A program made the position numbers and the translations under genes. Under the pieces are notes generated by a model. The model made no database searches and was not told the origin of the DNA. It worked only from the letters and a program-made list of their open reading frames with translations. Below, one piece after another: positions 45,854 through 54,452 of a stretch of 64,000 nucleotides of DNA (position 1 is the stretch's first letter; every line of letters starts with the position of its first letter). This DNA comes from an uncultured Formosa sp. (GTDB lineage: Bacteria; Bacteroidota; Bacteroidia; Flavobacteriales; Flavobacteriaceae). The DNA lies in assembly GCF_947500765.1 (NCBI RefSeq), contig NZ_CANMTH010000006.1:186001-250000 (forward strand). Reading direction: 5' to 3'.

Positions 45854-46513
45854 ATGAAGGATAAGACAAAAACACCTTGGCCTACTAAAGCGGCTATGGA
45901 ACAGGTTTACGACATGAAACTTTGGGGAGAAAATCAATCTGATTTTTATTCTGGAGACGGCTCTCACCATCCAGAACTTGTACACCCATATATAGACGTG
46001 TTAGTCTCTTTTTTAAGCAAATTTAGTCCACCACTTGCTGTTTGCGATTTAGGTTGTGGCGATTTTAATGTTGGTAAACATTTAGTTGCATATGCCTCTA
46101 AATATACTGCCGTAGATATTGTGCCAAAACTTATACAGCGCAATCAAGCAATGTTTAAAGACAAAAAATTAAGATTTGAATGTTTAGATATTGCTACAGA
46201 CACTTTACCTTCTGGAGATTGTGTTATTTTAAGACAAGTATTACAACATCTGTCTAACACAGAAATACAAAGCATCTTAAAAAAACTAACCGTTTATAAA
46301 TATATTATTCTAACGGAACATTTACCTGAAAGTAATTTTACACCCAATGCAGATATTATTTCTGGACAAGGCATTAGACTAAAAAAACAAAGTGGTGTAA
46401 ATATATTGGAAGCACCTTTTAATTTTAAGGTTAAAAATACAACCCAATTATTAAAAGTGGTCCAACAACAAGCTAAGGGTGTTATTATAACAACATGCTA
46501 TACCCTTTATTAG
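45854..46513 (+). CDS. Class I SAM-dependent methyltransferase
   Basis: A 219-residue enzyme. Motif I is 'VCDLGCGDFNVGKHL' (about residues 72-86), the acidic motif II is 'YTAVDIVPKLI', and 'DCVILRQVLQHLSN' is the post-II region. This is the usual Rossmann-type methyltransferase fold. The substrate is unknown. It is divergent from the aspartyl protease operon. Confidence 0.85.
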   Translation: MKDKTKTPWPTKAAMEQVYDMKLWGENQSDFYSGDGSHHPELVHPYIDVLVSFLSKFSPPLAVCDLGCGDFNVGKHLVAYASKYTAVDIVPKLIQRNQAMFKDKKLRFECLDIATDTLPSGDCVILRQVLQHLSNTEIQSILKKLTVYKYIILTEHLPESNFTPNADIISGQGIRLKKQSGVNILEAPFNFKVKNTTQLLKVVQQQAKGVIITTCYTLY

Positions 46514-46658
46514 GTGCTTGGGTTATTTAAACGCCATGCACACATGTTTTCTAGAAAATCTAAACAAAAGTAAAAAGTCAAGGACGTTTTCTGCTTTAAT
46601 AAAACATAAGCACCAAAACCTAAACACACAACATTACAACTAAAATCTAATAGCCTAA

Positions 46659-47051
46659 TTATTCTAAATCGTTCTTAGGAGGAATTACATTCTTAAATGT
46701 TGGCGGATGCTCTATAATGGTACCTGCACCTTTTTTATTAATCTTAAAAAGAAGATCCTTGGTAGTTGTGAATAAAAGAACAGATGAAAAAGAAGTCTTT
46801 AAATATGGTTTTAAAAACAAAAAGGCATCATCTAATGTCATCTCGCTTTCTTCATCTTCGGTTTCTCTAGATTGGTAGCGTAATTTTACTAAAACCTTAA
46901 AGCCATTATCAGAATACACTGGTCTGACAAATATATTTTTTAAGTTAGGTTTTCCAATGGTCTTTGCTAAAGTTAATTTGGCAAAAGTACCTTCTTGGCA
47001 ACTTGCTTCTACTTGTTCCCAGAAAAGGATAAACACATCTTGATAAGGCAT
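46659..47051 (-). CDS. Conserved hypothetical protein
   Basis: A 130-residue cytoplasmic protein without a signal or membrane segment. It has regular alternation of strands ('IFVRPVYSDNGFKVLVKLRYQSRETED') and a helix 'TLDDAFLFLKPYLKT'. I recognise the style of a small flavobacterial protein of unknown function but no named family. A promoter box lies upstream. Confidence 0.65.
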   Translation of the reverse strand: MPYQDVFILFWEQVEASCQEGTFAKLTLAKTIGKPNLKNIFVRPVYSDNGFKVLVKLRYQSRETEDEESEMTLDDAFLFLKPYLKTSFSSVLLFTTTKDLLFKINKKGAGTIIEHPPTFKNVIPPKNDLE

Positions 47052-47086
47052 AAACTAAAGCGTATTAATAAATTAATTTTGTGCTG

Positions 47087-47094
47087 CAAATTTA
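47087..47094 (-). promoter_or_regulatory. -7 promoter box of the 46659 gene
   Basis: On the minus strand TAAATTTG is followed by CAGC, the same sequence as before yebC, 36 nt before the ATG. Confidence 0.5.
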
Positions 47095-47625
47095 CTACTA
47101 ATAATTCAATTAATAAATCCGATTTTACCTTAATCACACAACCGTAAATAAACAAGACATATCCTACAATTGTGTGCCTGCAAAATTGTATGCAGTAATC
47201 AATCAACAAAACACATAGATTACTCCACTTTAATACATCTTAAAAAATAAACATTTTATCGATACTTATACGGGATAAATCAATACATAGGTAAGATAAA
47301 TAGTACAAATACAAAAAATAACTAAAAAATATTAAATAAATTTTAACACCCTTTTTAGTCTACTTTAAAAACCATCACCCGTTTTTATAACAGTTATTAC
47401 TTTTATTAAAACCGTTCTAAAATCACTCAACGTATTATATATTAATAGGTTAAAACACACCAAACTTTAAAAGATTAAAACATATATATAAATCTAATGT
47501 TTAACGGTTTTAATAATCAAGGAAAAACATTGTAAATACAACTAAATATAGATTCTTAAAATAGTCTGACTTCGTCTTACAGTTATCTAATTTTATTACA
47601 TTCATGGAAATTAAAACCAATAATT
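47095..47625. other. AT-rich leader region of the T9SS protein
   Basis: About 530 nt of very AT-rich sequence. I see no gene, and no TAnnTTTG box near the next start. It may hold promoters and a long leader for the secreted repeat protein, but I cannot support any site. Confidence 0.35.
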
Positions 47626-49221
47626 ATGACGAAAAATTACCTTTTATTTTATGCTTTATTAACAGGTTTCTTAGCAAATGCTCAAACTCCGAGCCTTGTA
47701 AGCGACATTAATCCAACTGGAGATTCGGATGTCTCTTTAGCCTCAGAAAAATCTATGATTGAGTTTAAAGGCAATCTTTATTTTACTGCTAATGATGGCG
47801 TTAACGGTAACGAATTATGGAAGTACGACGGAACCAACACCGAATTATTCTACGACATTAACTCTGGAGCTTCTGGATCTAATTGTGATAACTTTTATGT
47901 TATAAACGATAAGTTAGTTTTTACAGCAGACGATGGTGTTAACGGTATCGAATGGTGGGTTACAGATGGTGTCGCTGCAAATACGCAATTAGTTAAAGAT
48001 ATTGACTCTAGAGGAGACGGTGTGTATTTCTCTTCTTTTGCTAGCGAATCTACCTTTATAGTTTTTAACGACAAAGTGTATTTTACAGGAATTTCTGAGA
48101 ACGAAGGCTATGAACTATGGTCTACAGATGGTACTACAGATGGTACAGCTCTTGTAAAAAATATTAGCTTTGATTTTATAGCTAGTTTCCCTGAAGATTT
48201 TGCAATTCTTAATAATGAACTTTTATTTAGTTGTAGAGAAGGATTATGGAAAACAGACGGTACCGAAGCTGGTACAGTTGAAATAAATGGTGATGTAGAT
48301 CCTGGTGATCTAGTGACATTAAATGATAAAGTTGTATTTTGGAATAATAGCAGCTCTATCTGGACAACAGATGGTACTGAAGCTGGAACAGTTGAAATTA
48401 AAACAGTAAGCAGACCTACAACAAACAATGCAAACGAAAAAGCGTTTACAGTTATTGGCAACAACGCTTTTTTTGCTGGTAGCGACGATGCTTCTGGTGC
48501 AGAATTATGGATTACAGATGGTACAGAGTCTGGTACACAATTAGTTTTAGATGCAGAACCAGGAGACGATGGTTATACGCCACAAAACAAAGTAGTATTT
48601 AACAACAAATTATACTACAAAGGTGATAACGGAGTAAATGGAATTGAATTATGGACAAGTGACGGAACAGCTGCAGGAACCTATATGGTAAAAGATATTA
48701 AATCTGGAAGTTCTAGTGGTTTTGTATTACCTACTGAAATTTATGCAACAGATAAATATATTTATATGTCGGCGGGAGGTAGTTTTAATACCAACTTATG
48801 GATTTCTGATGGTACTGAAGAAGGTACTGAAGAGATTGTAATTACTGAAGATGATGAAAGTAAACCATCACGTTTTTATTCTTATAATAATGGGGTATTC
48901 TTTTTTGCTTTAAACAGTTTTAGTGTTGGAGACGAACCTCACTTTATATCTGAAGATGATGCTTTAAGTGTATCAGATTCTGAAGTAGCATATATTCATT
49001 TATACCCTAACCCAACTAGCGACTTTGCTATTATAGACAATACAAACAAATCTATAGAAAGTGTTACCGTTACAGATATTACAGGTAAAGTGGTAGATAA
49101 CATTACCAATGTAAATAACACAACTATAAAAGTCTCTTTATTAAATAAAGAAAGTGGTATTTATTTTATAAAAATTAATACACCATATACATCTGTTACC
49201 AAAAAAGTTATTAAAAAATAA
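47626..49221 (+). CDS. T9SS-secreted protein with ELWxTDGT repeats
   Basis: A 531-residue exported protein: signal peptide (end near ANAQ), then about eight tandem repeats of the 'ELW.TDGT.AGT.LVKDI' form ('ELWSTDGTTDGTALVKNI', 'ELWTSDGTAAGTYMVKDI'), which build a propeller-like structure. It ends with a type IX secretion sorting domain (about residues 455-531, 'YPNPTSDF..', 'ESGIYFIKI', 'KKVIKK'). So it is released or anchored at the cell surface by the T9SS. The function of the repeat region is unknown. Confidence 0.88.
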   Translation: MTKNYLLFYALLTGFLANAQTPSLVSDINPTGDSDVSLASEKSMIEFKGNLYFTANDGVNGNELWKYDGTNTELFYDINSGASGSNCDNFYVINDKLVFTADDGVNGIEWWVTDGVAANTQLVKDIDSRGDGVYFSSFASESTFIVFNDKVYFTGISENEGYELWSTDGTTDGTALVKNISFDFIASFPEDFAILNNELLFSCREGLWKTDGTEAGTVEINGDVDPGDLVTLNDKVVFWNNSSSIWTTDGTEAGTVEIKTVSRPTTNNANEKAFTVIGNNAFFAGSDDASGAELWITDGTESGTQLVLDAEPGDDGYTPQNKVVFNNKLYYKGDNGVNGIELWTSDGTAAGTYMVKDIKSGSSSGFVLPTEIYATDKYIYMSAGGSFNTNLWISDGTEEGTEEIVITEDDESKPSRFYSYNNGVFFFALNSFSVGDEPHFISEDDALSVSDSEVAYIHLYPNPTSDFAIIDNTNKSIESVTVTDITGKVVDNITNVNNTTIKVSLLNKESGIYFIKINTPYTSVTKKVIKK

Positions 49222-49250
49222 TAGGTTTTAGCACCTAATCTAAACGTTTA

Positions 49251-49289
49251 AAAAGCAGTAATTAACTCCGGTTAATTACTGCTTTTTTT
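49251..49289 (+). terminator. Intrinsic terminator after the T9SS protein
   Basis: A 16-bp perfect stem (49251-49266 with 49271-49286) closes on TCCG and is followed by further T. Confidence 0.92.
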
Positions 49290-49548
49290 ATATATTACAC
49301 TCTACTCCAGCATACATCGTTTGTAAATTACAGCTGCTCTTTAATAAAAATATAAGCCCTTAAAATTAACTGCATCCCGGTCTAACTTTTAATAAACATA
49401 ACCTCTCCAAAAGGTTAACAAAAAGTACAATTAATTTATACAAATCAGTAACATTACATTTATCTTTAGGCTACAAACCACCTCGTATGGCAACTCTAAT
49501 TTGTAGCCATATTTCTTGAGGACATATTAATTGAAAAAACAAAACATA

Positions 49549-51201
49549 ATGGGCGTATTTAACAGAAAAAAGCAAAGTAAACATCATAATCTAAAAATAA
49601 AAACGCACTACTTAAAGACCACCAAAACGCCAAAAATTATATGCTTACAGCTCCTCTTTTTATCTATTATAGGGGCTAGCTGCTCACAAAAAGAGAATCA
49701 TCAAGATTACAAACCTAATGTCTACCAAACCTCATTTGCCGGAGACAATCTTAAATTACTATCCAACAATAATGCTAAAACCACTTCTAAAGCAGTAAAG
49801 CAAGTCGGTTTAGAGTTGCTTCCCGATCAGGAATTTCAAAAATATTACGGTTTCGGAGCTTCATTTACAGAATCTTCGGCATGGAATCTAGCAACTATAC
49901 CTGTAAAATCTCGTAAAGAAGTATTAACAAAACTTTTCAGCCCTACAGAAGGTGCAGGATTCTCACTTACACGAACACATATTAATAGTAGCGATTATTC
50001 AAACAATCATTACACCTATATTGAAAAAGGAGATACAGACCTTTCTACATTCAGTATACACGAAGACATGAAAGGCTTTACGGGCAATGAAAACGACCAA
50101 GTACGTGGCATTGAACTTGTAGATCCGAGTTACGACCTTATTCCAATGATTTTAGAAGCCTCTAGCATTCCTGGTGCCGATTTCAAAATTATAGCCTCTC
50201 CTTGGAGTCCGCCATCGTGGATGAAAACAGGTGAAACCTCTGAAATGACTAACGGGTCTTTACTCCCAGAATATTATGGCCTTTGGGCTAAATACTTGTC
50301 CATGTATGTAAGTGCATACGCCAAACAAGGCATTACCCTTTGGGGAATGACACCACAAAACGAACCTCTACACGCACACAATGCACAATGGGATAGTAAC
50401 GGATTTACGCCAGAACAAGGTCGGGTGTTTTTAAGAGACTACTTAGGCCCTCAACTTGTAAAAGACGGACATCTTGACCTTAACGATTTAGATGCCGGAT
50501 TACACGTCTTAATTTACGATCATAATAAATCGACCATGAACGACTACGTAACACCTACTTACCAAGATCCCGAAGCCTCTAAATATGCATGGGGAACGGC
50601 TTTTCACTGGTATACAAATTCCGAATTAAAAGCAAACAATTGGTATGCAAAAGCATTAGACCAGTTACGTACCACTTGGCCTAACAAGGGTATGATTCAT
50701 TCCGAATCGAGTATAGATATCGATGTCAACGATCCTATTGGTCAATATTGGAGAGCGAGCACAGACTACGCAGGTACCTTTGTCCCTTTCGAAACTTATG
50801 CTTACGATATTATTACAGACCTAAACCACGGCACACAAGGATACGTCGAGTGGTGTAGCATACTTAGCGATAAAGGACAACCAAACCCTTACAACAATTT
50901 TAATAGTGCACCAGTACTTATTAATCCCGTTACAGACCAAGTTATTTACACACCACTTTACTATTTACTAAGCCACTTTAGTAAGTTTATACGCCCAGGA
51001 GCGCACCGAATTGGATTAACAGGCGACACAACAGATGGACTTATATACACCGCTGCCAAAAACACCGATGGTTCAATCGCTGTGGTTGTGTTTAATAAAA
51101 ACGAAGAGAGTTATCTATTAAACTTAACCTTAAACAACAGTATTTATACTACACAAATAGCACCAAGAGCCATGCAAACCATACTGCTACAAAGCAAATA
51201 A
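49549..51201 (+). CDS. Glycoside hydrolase family 30 lipoprotein
   Basis: A retaining beta-glycosidase of about 550 residues, GH30 (glucosylceramidase / endo-beta-1,6-glucanase type). A long basic N-terminus precedes a lipoprotein signal with lipobox 'IIGASC'. The acid/base Glu272 is in 'MTPQNEPLH', the nucleophile Glu386 in 'IHSESSID' (numbered from ATG 49549), and 'FGASFTESSA' is the family's first motif. A TTG 18 nt upstream is also possible as start. The last 40 bases of this gene are duplicated at 55441-55482. Confidence 0.88.
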   Translation: MGVFNRKKQSKHHNLKIKTHYLKTTKTPKIICLQLLFLSIIGASCSQKENHQDYKPNVYQTSFAGDNLKLLSNNNAKTTSKAVKQVGLELLPDQEFQKYYGFGASFTESSAWNLATIPVKSRKEVLTKLFSPTEGAGFSLTRTHINSSDYSNNHYTYIEKGDTDLSTFSIHEDMKGFTGNENDQVRGIELVDPSYDLIPMILEASSIPGADFKIIASPWSPPSWMKTGETSEMTNGSLLPEYYGLWAKYLSMYVSAYAKQGITLWGMTPQNEPLHAHNAQWDSNGFTPEQGRVFLRDYLGPQLVKDGHLDLNDLDAGLHVLIYDHNKSTMNDYVTPTYQDPEASKYAWGTAFHWYTNSELKANNWYAKALDQLRTTWPNKGMIHSESSIDIDVNDPIGQYWRASTDYAGTFVPFETYAYDIITDLNHGTQGYVEWCSILSDKGQPNPYNNFNSAPVLINPVTDQVIYTPLYYLLSHFSKFIRPGAHRIGLTGDTTDGLIYTAAKNTDGSIAVVVFNKNEESYLLNLTLNNSIYTTQIAPRAMQTILLQSK

Positions 51202-51262
51202 ACACTAGTAAAATAGCCATACAACAGTTACCAAAAAACAAGCCTTAAATTAGTAAGTAAAC

Positions 51263-51302
51263 AAAAGTGCACTAGTAAATCGTGTTTTACTAGTGCTCTT
51301 TT
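51263..51302 (+). terminator. Intrinsic terminator after the GH30 gene
   Basis: GCACTAGTAAA (51269-51279) pairs with TTTACTAGTGC (51286-51296), extended by AAAAG/CTTTT. In the duplicate copy at 55.5 kb exactly 26 nt of this hairpin are deleted. Confidence 0.85.
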
Positions 51303-51390
51303 AATTTATTTAAGCTAAAACATTGTGTGTTTTACGGTTATCCGTACTCTTCTTTTAGTATTAAGTAATATATTTAGACATAAAATTAAC

Positions 51391-51445
51391 AATATCCAAT
51401 TGTTTTATCGGGATAACCCTATGTTTATATTGGATAAAAGGAGTT
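51391..51445 (+). other. attI-like insertion site, copy 1
   Basis: A 55-bp core that begins AATATCCAATTG and ends TTGGATAAAAGGAGTT. It holds an inverted repeat TATCCAAT/ATTGGATA, an inner TTATC-GG-GATAA and direct GGATAA repeats. The G-TT at 51443-51445 matches the crossover triplet of integron sites, and a gene cassette begins right there. Copies 2 and 3 lie at 55646 and 63434. attI identity is inferred from position and from the cassette ends. Confidence 0.65.
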
Positions 51446-51467
51446 ACCAATAATTAGAAAGAAAACT

Positions 51468-52319
51468 ATGACTGAAAAAGTTAACAAAATAAATAGCCCT
51501 TTAACAATCATAGCAATTTTCGCAGCTTTAGCAGAAGTAAATGCTACGATAGCCATAGGATTAATTAATGAAAACCTACATTATATTTTTATTTGGTTCG
51601 TAATTGGATTCCCTACTCTTTTAGTAATTCTGTTTTTTATCACGCTAAATTATAACACTAAAGTTATGTATTCACCAAGTGATTTTAGGGAGGATAAAAA
51701 CTTTATTGATTCTCTTTATGGACAACAATCTGAAAAAAGTAAGTTACCAAAAGTAGACTTCGATAACTTTTCGAAATCATTAGAAAAAATGGAATCAAAA
51801 CTATTAGAGTCTCTTAACAAAAAAATTAATTCTACTTCAAATGGAACTATTACAAAAAGTGAATTAAAAGAAATATTAGAAAGTCAAAAATCTGAAATAA
51901 GACAACTGTCAAAAAATGCAATTGAAAACAGCAATGAACTAGGGTTCACAGTTTCTTCAGATTTAAGGTCTGAATTTGTAAAATGGATTTCTTATCCCGC
52001 TTATATTCCAATTATATATGCAATAATAAAAGAGAATACACCAACTGTATCTAAGTTAAAAACTTTAGAGGATAAATACAATTTACCTGAAAGATGGGAT
52101 GAATCTGGATTACTTGGTTTGGAAGAGATTGTAAGTATCAAGAACGATAAAATAATTATTGATAATGAAACGAAGGAAATGTTAATTAAGTGGGTTAATG
52201 CAAATGAAAAAACGATACTCTCAATAATAAAATCATTTGACGGAAATACTGAAAAAGACGGAGAGCGTAGTGCAATAAATGAAGTTGCTAGATTAAAAGC
52301 ACAAAAACTCAAAATATAA
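51468..52319 (+). CDS. Cassette 1: membrane protein with cytoplasmic coiled coil
   Basis: A 283-residue protein with two transmembrane helices near the N-terminus (about residues 11-31 and 40-62; 'SPLTIIAIFAALAEVNATI', 'IFIWFVIGFPTLLVILFFI'). A coiled-coil stretch (about 95-150) and a soluble domain of about 120 residues follow. No enzyme motif recognised. The gene starts 23 nt after the attI-like GTT, and its stop lies 4 nt before its attC. Confidence 0.68.
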   Translation: MTEKVNKINSPLTIIAIFAALAEVNATIAIGLINENLHYIFIWFVIGFPTLLVILFFITLNYNTKVMYSPSDFREDKNFIDSLYGQQSEKSKLPKVDFDNFSKSLEKMESKLLESLNKKINSTSNGTITKSELKEILESQKSEIRQLSKNAIENSNELGFTVSSDLRSEFVKWISYPAYIPIIYAIIKENTPTVSKLKTLEDKYNLPERWDESGLLGLEEIVSIKNDKIIIDNETKEMLIKWVNANEKTILSIIKSFDGNTEKDGERSAINEVARLKAQKLKI

Positions 52320-52323
52320 TAAC

Positions 52324-52459
52324 TATTGGTAACACCGTATATAATTTATTGCTAGTTCTAGCCTACTTACGAAAATCCTCGCGGACTTTCTTGGTCGGTA
52401 ATTATTTACTAAATTAGTTGCTTGAAACACGCAACAAACCATATACAAACACGTTGCCC
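52324..52459 (+). repeat. attC-like site 1
   Basis: Left end TATTGGTAACACC is the exact complement of the cassette start GTTACCAATA (10 of 10). The arms GTATATAATTTATTGC and the complement of GCAACAAACCATATAC pair with three mismatches. It ends ACGTTGCCC (crossover GTT at 52453). The central spacer has ACGAAAATCCTCGC, shared with site 7. Confidence 0.8.
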
Positions 52460-52465
52460 ACATTT

Positions 52466-53014
52466 ATGAAAAAATTGATTAAGTACTCAACTTTGATATT
52501 TATGATTATTCTTTTCGGATGTGTAAACGATAATTCTAAATCTAATAAACAATCTGAATTTGAAAGTCAACACTCTGACCAAAAAATGCTTGGGATACTT
52601 GATGAGATGTCTGAAATCGAATTTTTACGAGAAGATAATAAATATGGTGAATGGGGTGGAGATATTGACTTAATTAGAATTTACCGCTATAATGATAATA
52701 CTTATGCTGATTATCTTAGATATGTAGGTAGAAATATCCCACTGCCACCCCCAGGTGAAATGGATAAAAAATGGTATGAATATAAAACTCTTGAAACTAA
52801 AATTGATAGTATTAAATTAAGTATAAAAGAAAAACAACTAATTGAAATATCAATTATTAATCTTCTAAAAAACAAACTTAGAAATGAAAATATACCGTTT
52901 GATGGGATTTATAATAGCGTAATTTCTAAAGATTCAAGTATTGTTATTATGGATTACAATTCATTTGATTGGAAATCTTTTGTTGAATTGAAAACTTCAC
53001 TGAAGAAAAAATAA
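52466..53014 (+). CDS. Cassette 2: lipoprotein of unknown function
   Basis: A 182-residue lipoprotein: signal peptide with lipobox 'IILFGC' (Cys18), then a charged, helix-rich mature part with 'EFLREDNKYGEWGGDIDLIRIYRYND' (partial quotation) and no recognised domain. The start is the ATG at 52466, only 11 nt after the crossover GTT of site 1. A longer frame from 52418 would start inside that site. Confidence 0.65.
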   Translation: MKKLIKYSTLIFMIILFGCVNDNSKSNKQSEFESQHSDQKMLGILDEMSEIEFLREDNKYGEWGGDIDLIRIYRYNDNTYADYLRYVGRNIPLPPPGEMDKKWYEYKTLETKIDSIKLSIKEKQLIEISIINLLKNKLRNENIPFDGIYNSVISKDSSIVIMDYNSFDWKSFVELKTSLKKK

Positions 53015-53015
53015 C

Positions 53016-53150
53016 TGTAGGCAACACTGTATAAAAATAATGCTAAATTAGGTGCTTAATCGAGAGTTCGTGCTATTTTGTTACGTCTGATTTTCCTTCT
53101 GAAAATCCTCGCACACAAAACCGCACTATTTTTATACGAGAACGTTAGTA
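53016..53150 (+). repeat. attC-like site 2
   Basis: Left end TGTAGGCAAC complements the start of its own cassette GTTGCCCACA (9 of 10). The arms GTATAAAAATAATGC and the complement of GCACTATTTTTATAC pair with one mismatch. The spacer holds a GATTTTC/GAAAATC hairpin and AAAATCCTCGCACACAAAACC. Ends GAACGTTAGTA. Confidence 0.8.
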
Positions 53151-53162
53151 GTAATTTGAGCG

Positions 53163-53660
53163 ATGAACAAAACGACTATATATTTTGGAATATTTCTTGT
53201 CTTGGTAATTAGCATTTATTTCCTAACAAGTTTAAACTTTGAAAAGTCAAATAATGGTATGTTTAATTTTGGAGCTTTTGCTATAGAATTACCAACCGAT
53301 TGGAGAAAAGTGGAGTTTGACGGTATTGACAGCAAGGTTGGAGGTATTACAAACGGAATTGACTCATTGACTTTTGATTATGGTTGGTATTCTTATCCAT
53401 TGAATAAAGAGAATAAAGAAACCCAACTTTTCGCTACGGACACAATAAATGGAAAAATAGCTTATATAACCAAGCCGATAAAAACTGGAAACGGAACTAT
53501 TGGAATTTATATAGAAAACGCTTTTAAGGAAAATCACTTTAACTTAATCGGTAAAGACATTGAAAATGAAAAACTGATTTTGGATATTTTCAAATCAATA
53601 AAGTTTATGGATAGTGACACACTTCTAAACTCGAAGCAAATTGAATTTAAAATAAAATAA
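53163..53660 (+). CDS. Cassette 3: membrane-anchored protein
   Basis: A 165-residue protein with an N-terminal transmembrane helix or signal anchor (residues about 5-23) and an extracytoplasmic domain that opens with 'FGAFAIELPTDWRKVEFDGIDS'. This resembles PsbP-like or similar exported domains, but I cannot assign it. It starts 17 nt after the GTT of site 2, and its stop lies 5 nt before site 3. Confidence 0.63.
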   Translation: MNKTTIYFGIFLVLVISIYFLTSLNFEKSNNGMFNFGAFAIELPTDWRKVEFDGIDSKVGGITNGIDSLTFDYGWYSYPLNKENKETQLFATDTINGKIAYITKPIKTGNGTIGIYIENAFKENHFNLIGKDIENEKLILDIFKSIKFMDSDTLLNSKQIEFKIK

Positions 53661-53665
53661 AAAAC

Positions 53666-53779
53666 TGGTGCTAACATCGTGTATAAAAAATTGCTACATT
53701 AGTCTTTAAATAATGGTCGTTGCACTTTTGTTACGTCTGATTTTCCTGCGAAAAATCCTCGCACACAAAACCGTTACCC
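53666..53779 (+). repeat. attC-like site 3 (right arm shortened)
   Basis: Left end TGGTGCTAAC matches the complement of its cassette start GTTAGTAGTA at 7 of 10 positions, the rest being G-T wobble. The spacer is nearly that of site 2 (TCTGATTTTCC, AAAATCCTCGCACACAAAACC). About 25 nt of the right arm present in site 2 are missing before GTTACCC (GTT at 53773). Confidence 0.7.
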
Positions 53780-53801
53780 AACATATAAAAAACTCAACAC
53801 A

Positions 53802-54344
53802 ATGAATAACAAAATATTTAAATACGGAATCACAATCGGATTGATAATAAGTATAATCGGACTTGTCTTCTTAAAAACAGATTTACTGACTGAAAATCAA
53901 ACAAACATTGTAAATATAATTTATAAAATAACTCTTATACTTTCAACTATATTCATTCTAACGAAAAGCTTGTTTATAAAAGAAAAATTTAATCAAATTC
54001 TCAAAGTAGTTGGAATTATATTTCTATTAATACTCTCAATGAATTTATTAAAGGAATTTAGTAATTACGAAATTGAATCAATAAGAATTATTTCATACAT
54101 ACTATTTTGTAGTTTATTAGTTATGTACATTTCTCATTTTATGAAAAAAGAAGACAAGAAACAATTAGACTATTTAAAACTTGCATTCGTAATACTCTTG
54201 TTTGTTGGGGGATTTTTAAACGTAATGAATGTATTACCAATTAATTTAAAGTATTTGTCTGGAGGTCTTTTTTGGATTGTTGTTATAGAAATGCTTTATT
54301 TAAATCACGAAAAAGAAAACGGAATGAAAAAATACGTTGGATAA
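53802..54344 (+). CDS. Cassette 4: polytopic membrane protein
   Basis: A 180-residue protein with about five transmembrane helices (near residues 8-24, 36-54, 65-82, 94-114 and 126-160). No motif recognised. The stop codon lies inside the left end of attC site 4, so gene and site overlap. Confidence 0.63.
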   Translation: MNNKIFKYGITIGLIISIIGLVFLKTDLLTENQTNIVNIIYKITLILSTIFILTKSLFIKEKFNQILKVVGIIFLLILSMNLLKEFSNYEIESIRIISYILFCSLLVMYISHFMKKEDKKQLDYLKLAFVILLFVGGFLNVMNVLPINLKYLSGGLFWIVVIEMLYLNHEKENGMKKYVG

Positions 54345-54419
54345 CACCGTATAAAAATAATGCTTAGTTTATTGCTTAATCAAGAGTCCGTGCGCTTTTG
54401 TTATACATAAACGTTACCT
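54336..54419 (+). repeat. attC-like site 4 (short)
   Basis: Left end GTTGGATAAC complements its cassette start GTTACCCAAC (9 of 10). The arm GTATAAAAATAATGC pairs imperfectly with the complement of GCGCTTTTGTTATAC. With 84 nt it is the shortest site. Ends AAACGTTACC (GTT 54413). Confidence 0.75.
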
Positions 54420-54452
54420 GCAATATCTCAAACTCACGATTATAATTAATAA

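Larger units (their letters stand above)
51155..51445 (+). repeat. Direct repeat, copy 1 (GH30 3' end plus attI-like site)
   Basis: This 291-nt segment (GH30 3' end, terminator, spacer and the 55-bp core ending GGAGTT) recurs at 55436-55700, with only point changes and one 26-nt deletion. Confidence 0.9.

Noticed and set aside
47009..47209. A 66-codon minus-strand frame overlapping the start of the 46659 gene
   Set aside because: It crosses the promoter box and the neighbour's start, with Cys- and Ile-rich composition typical of chance frames.
48108..48464. A 118-codon minus-strand frame inside the T9SS protein
   Set aside because: Its Val-Pro-Ser-Val repetition is the antisense image of the TDGT repeats.
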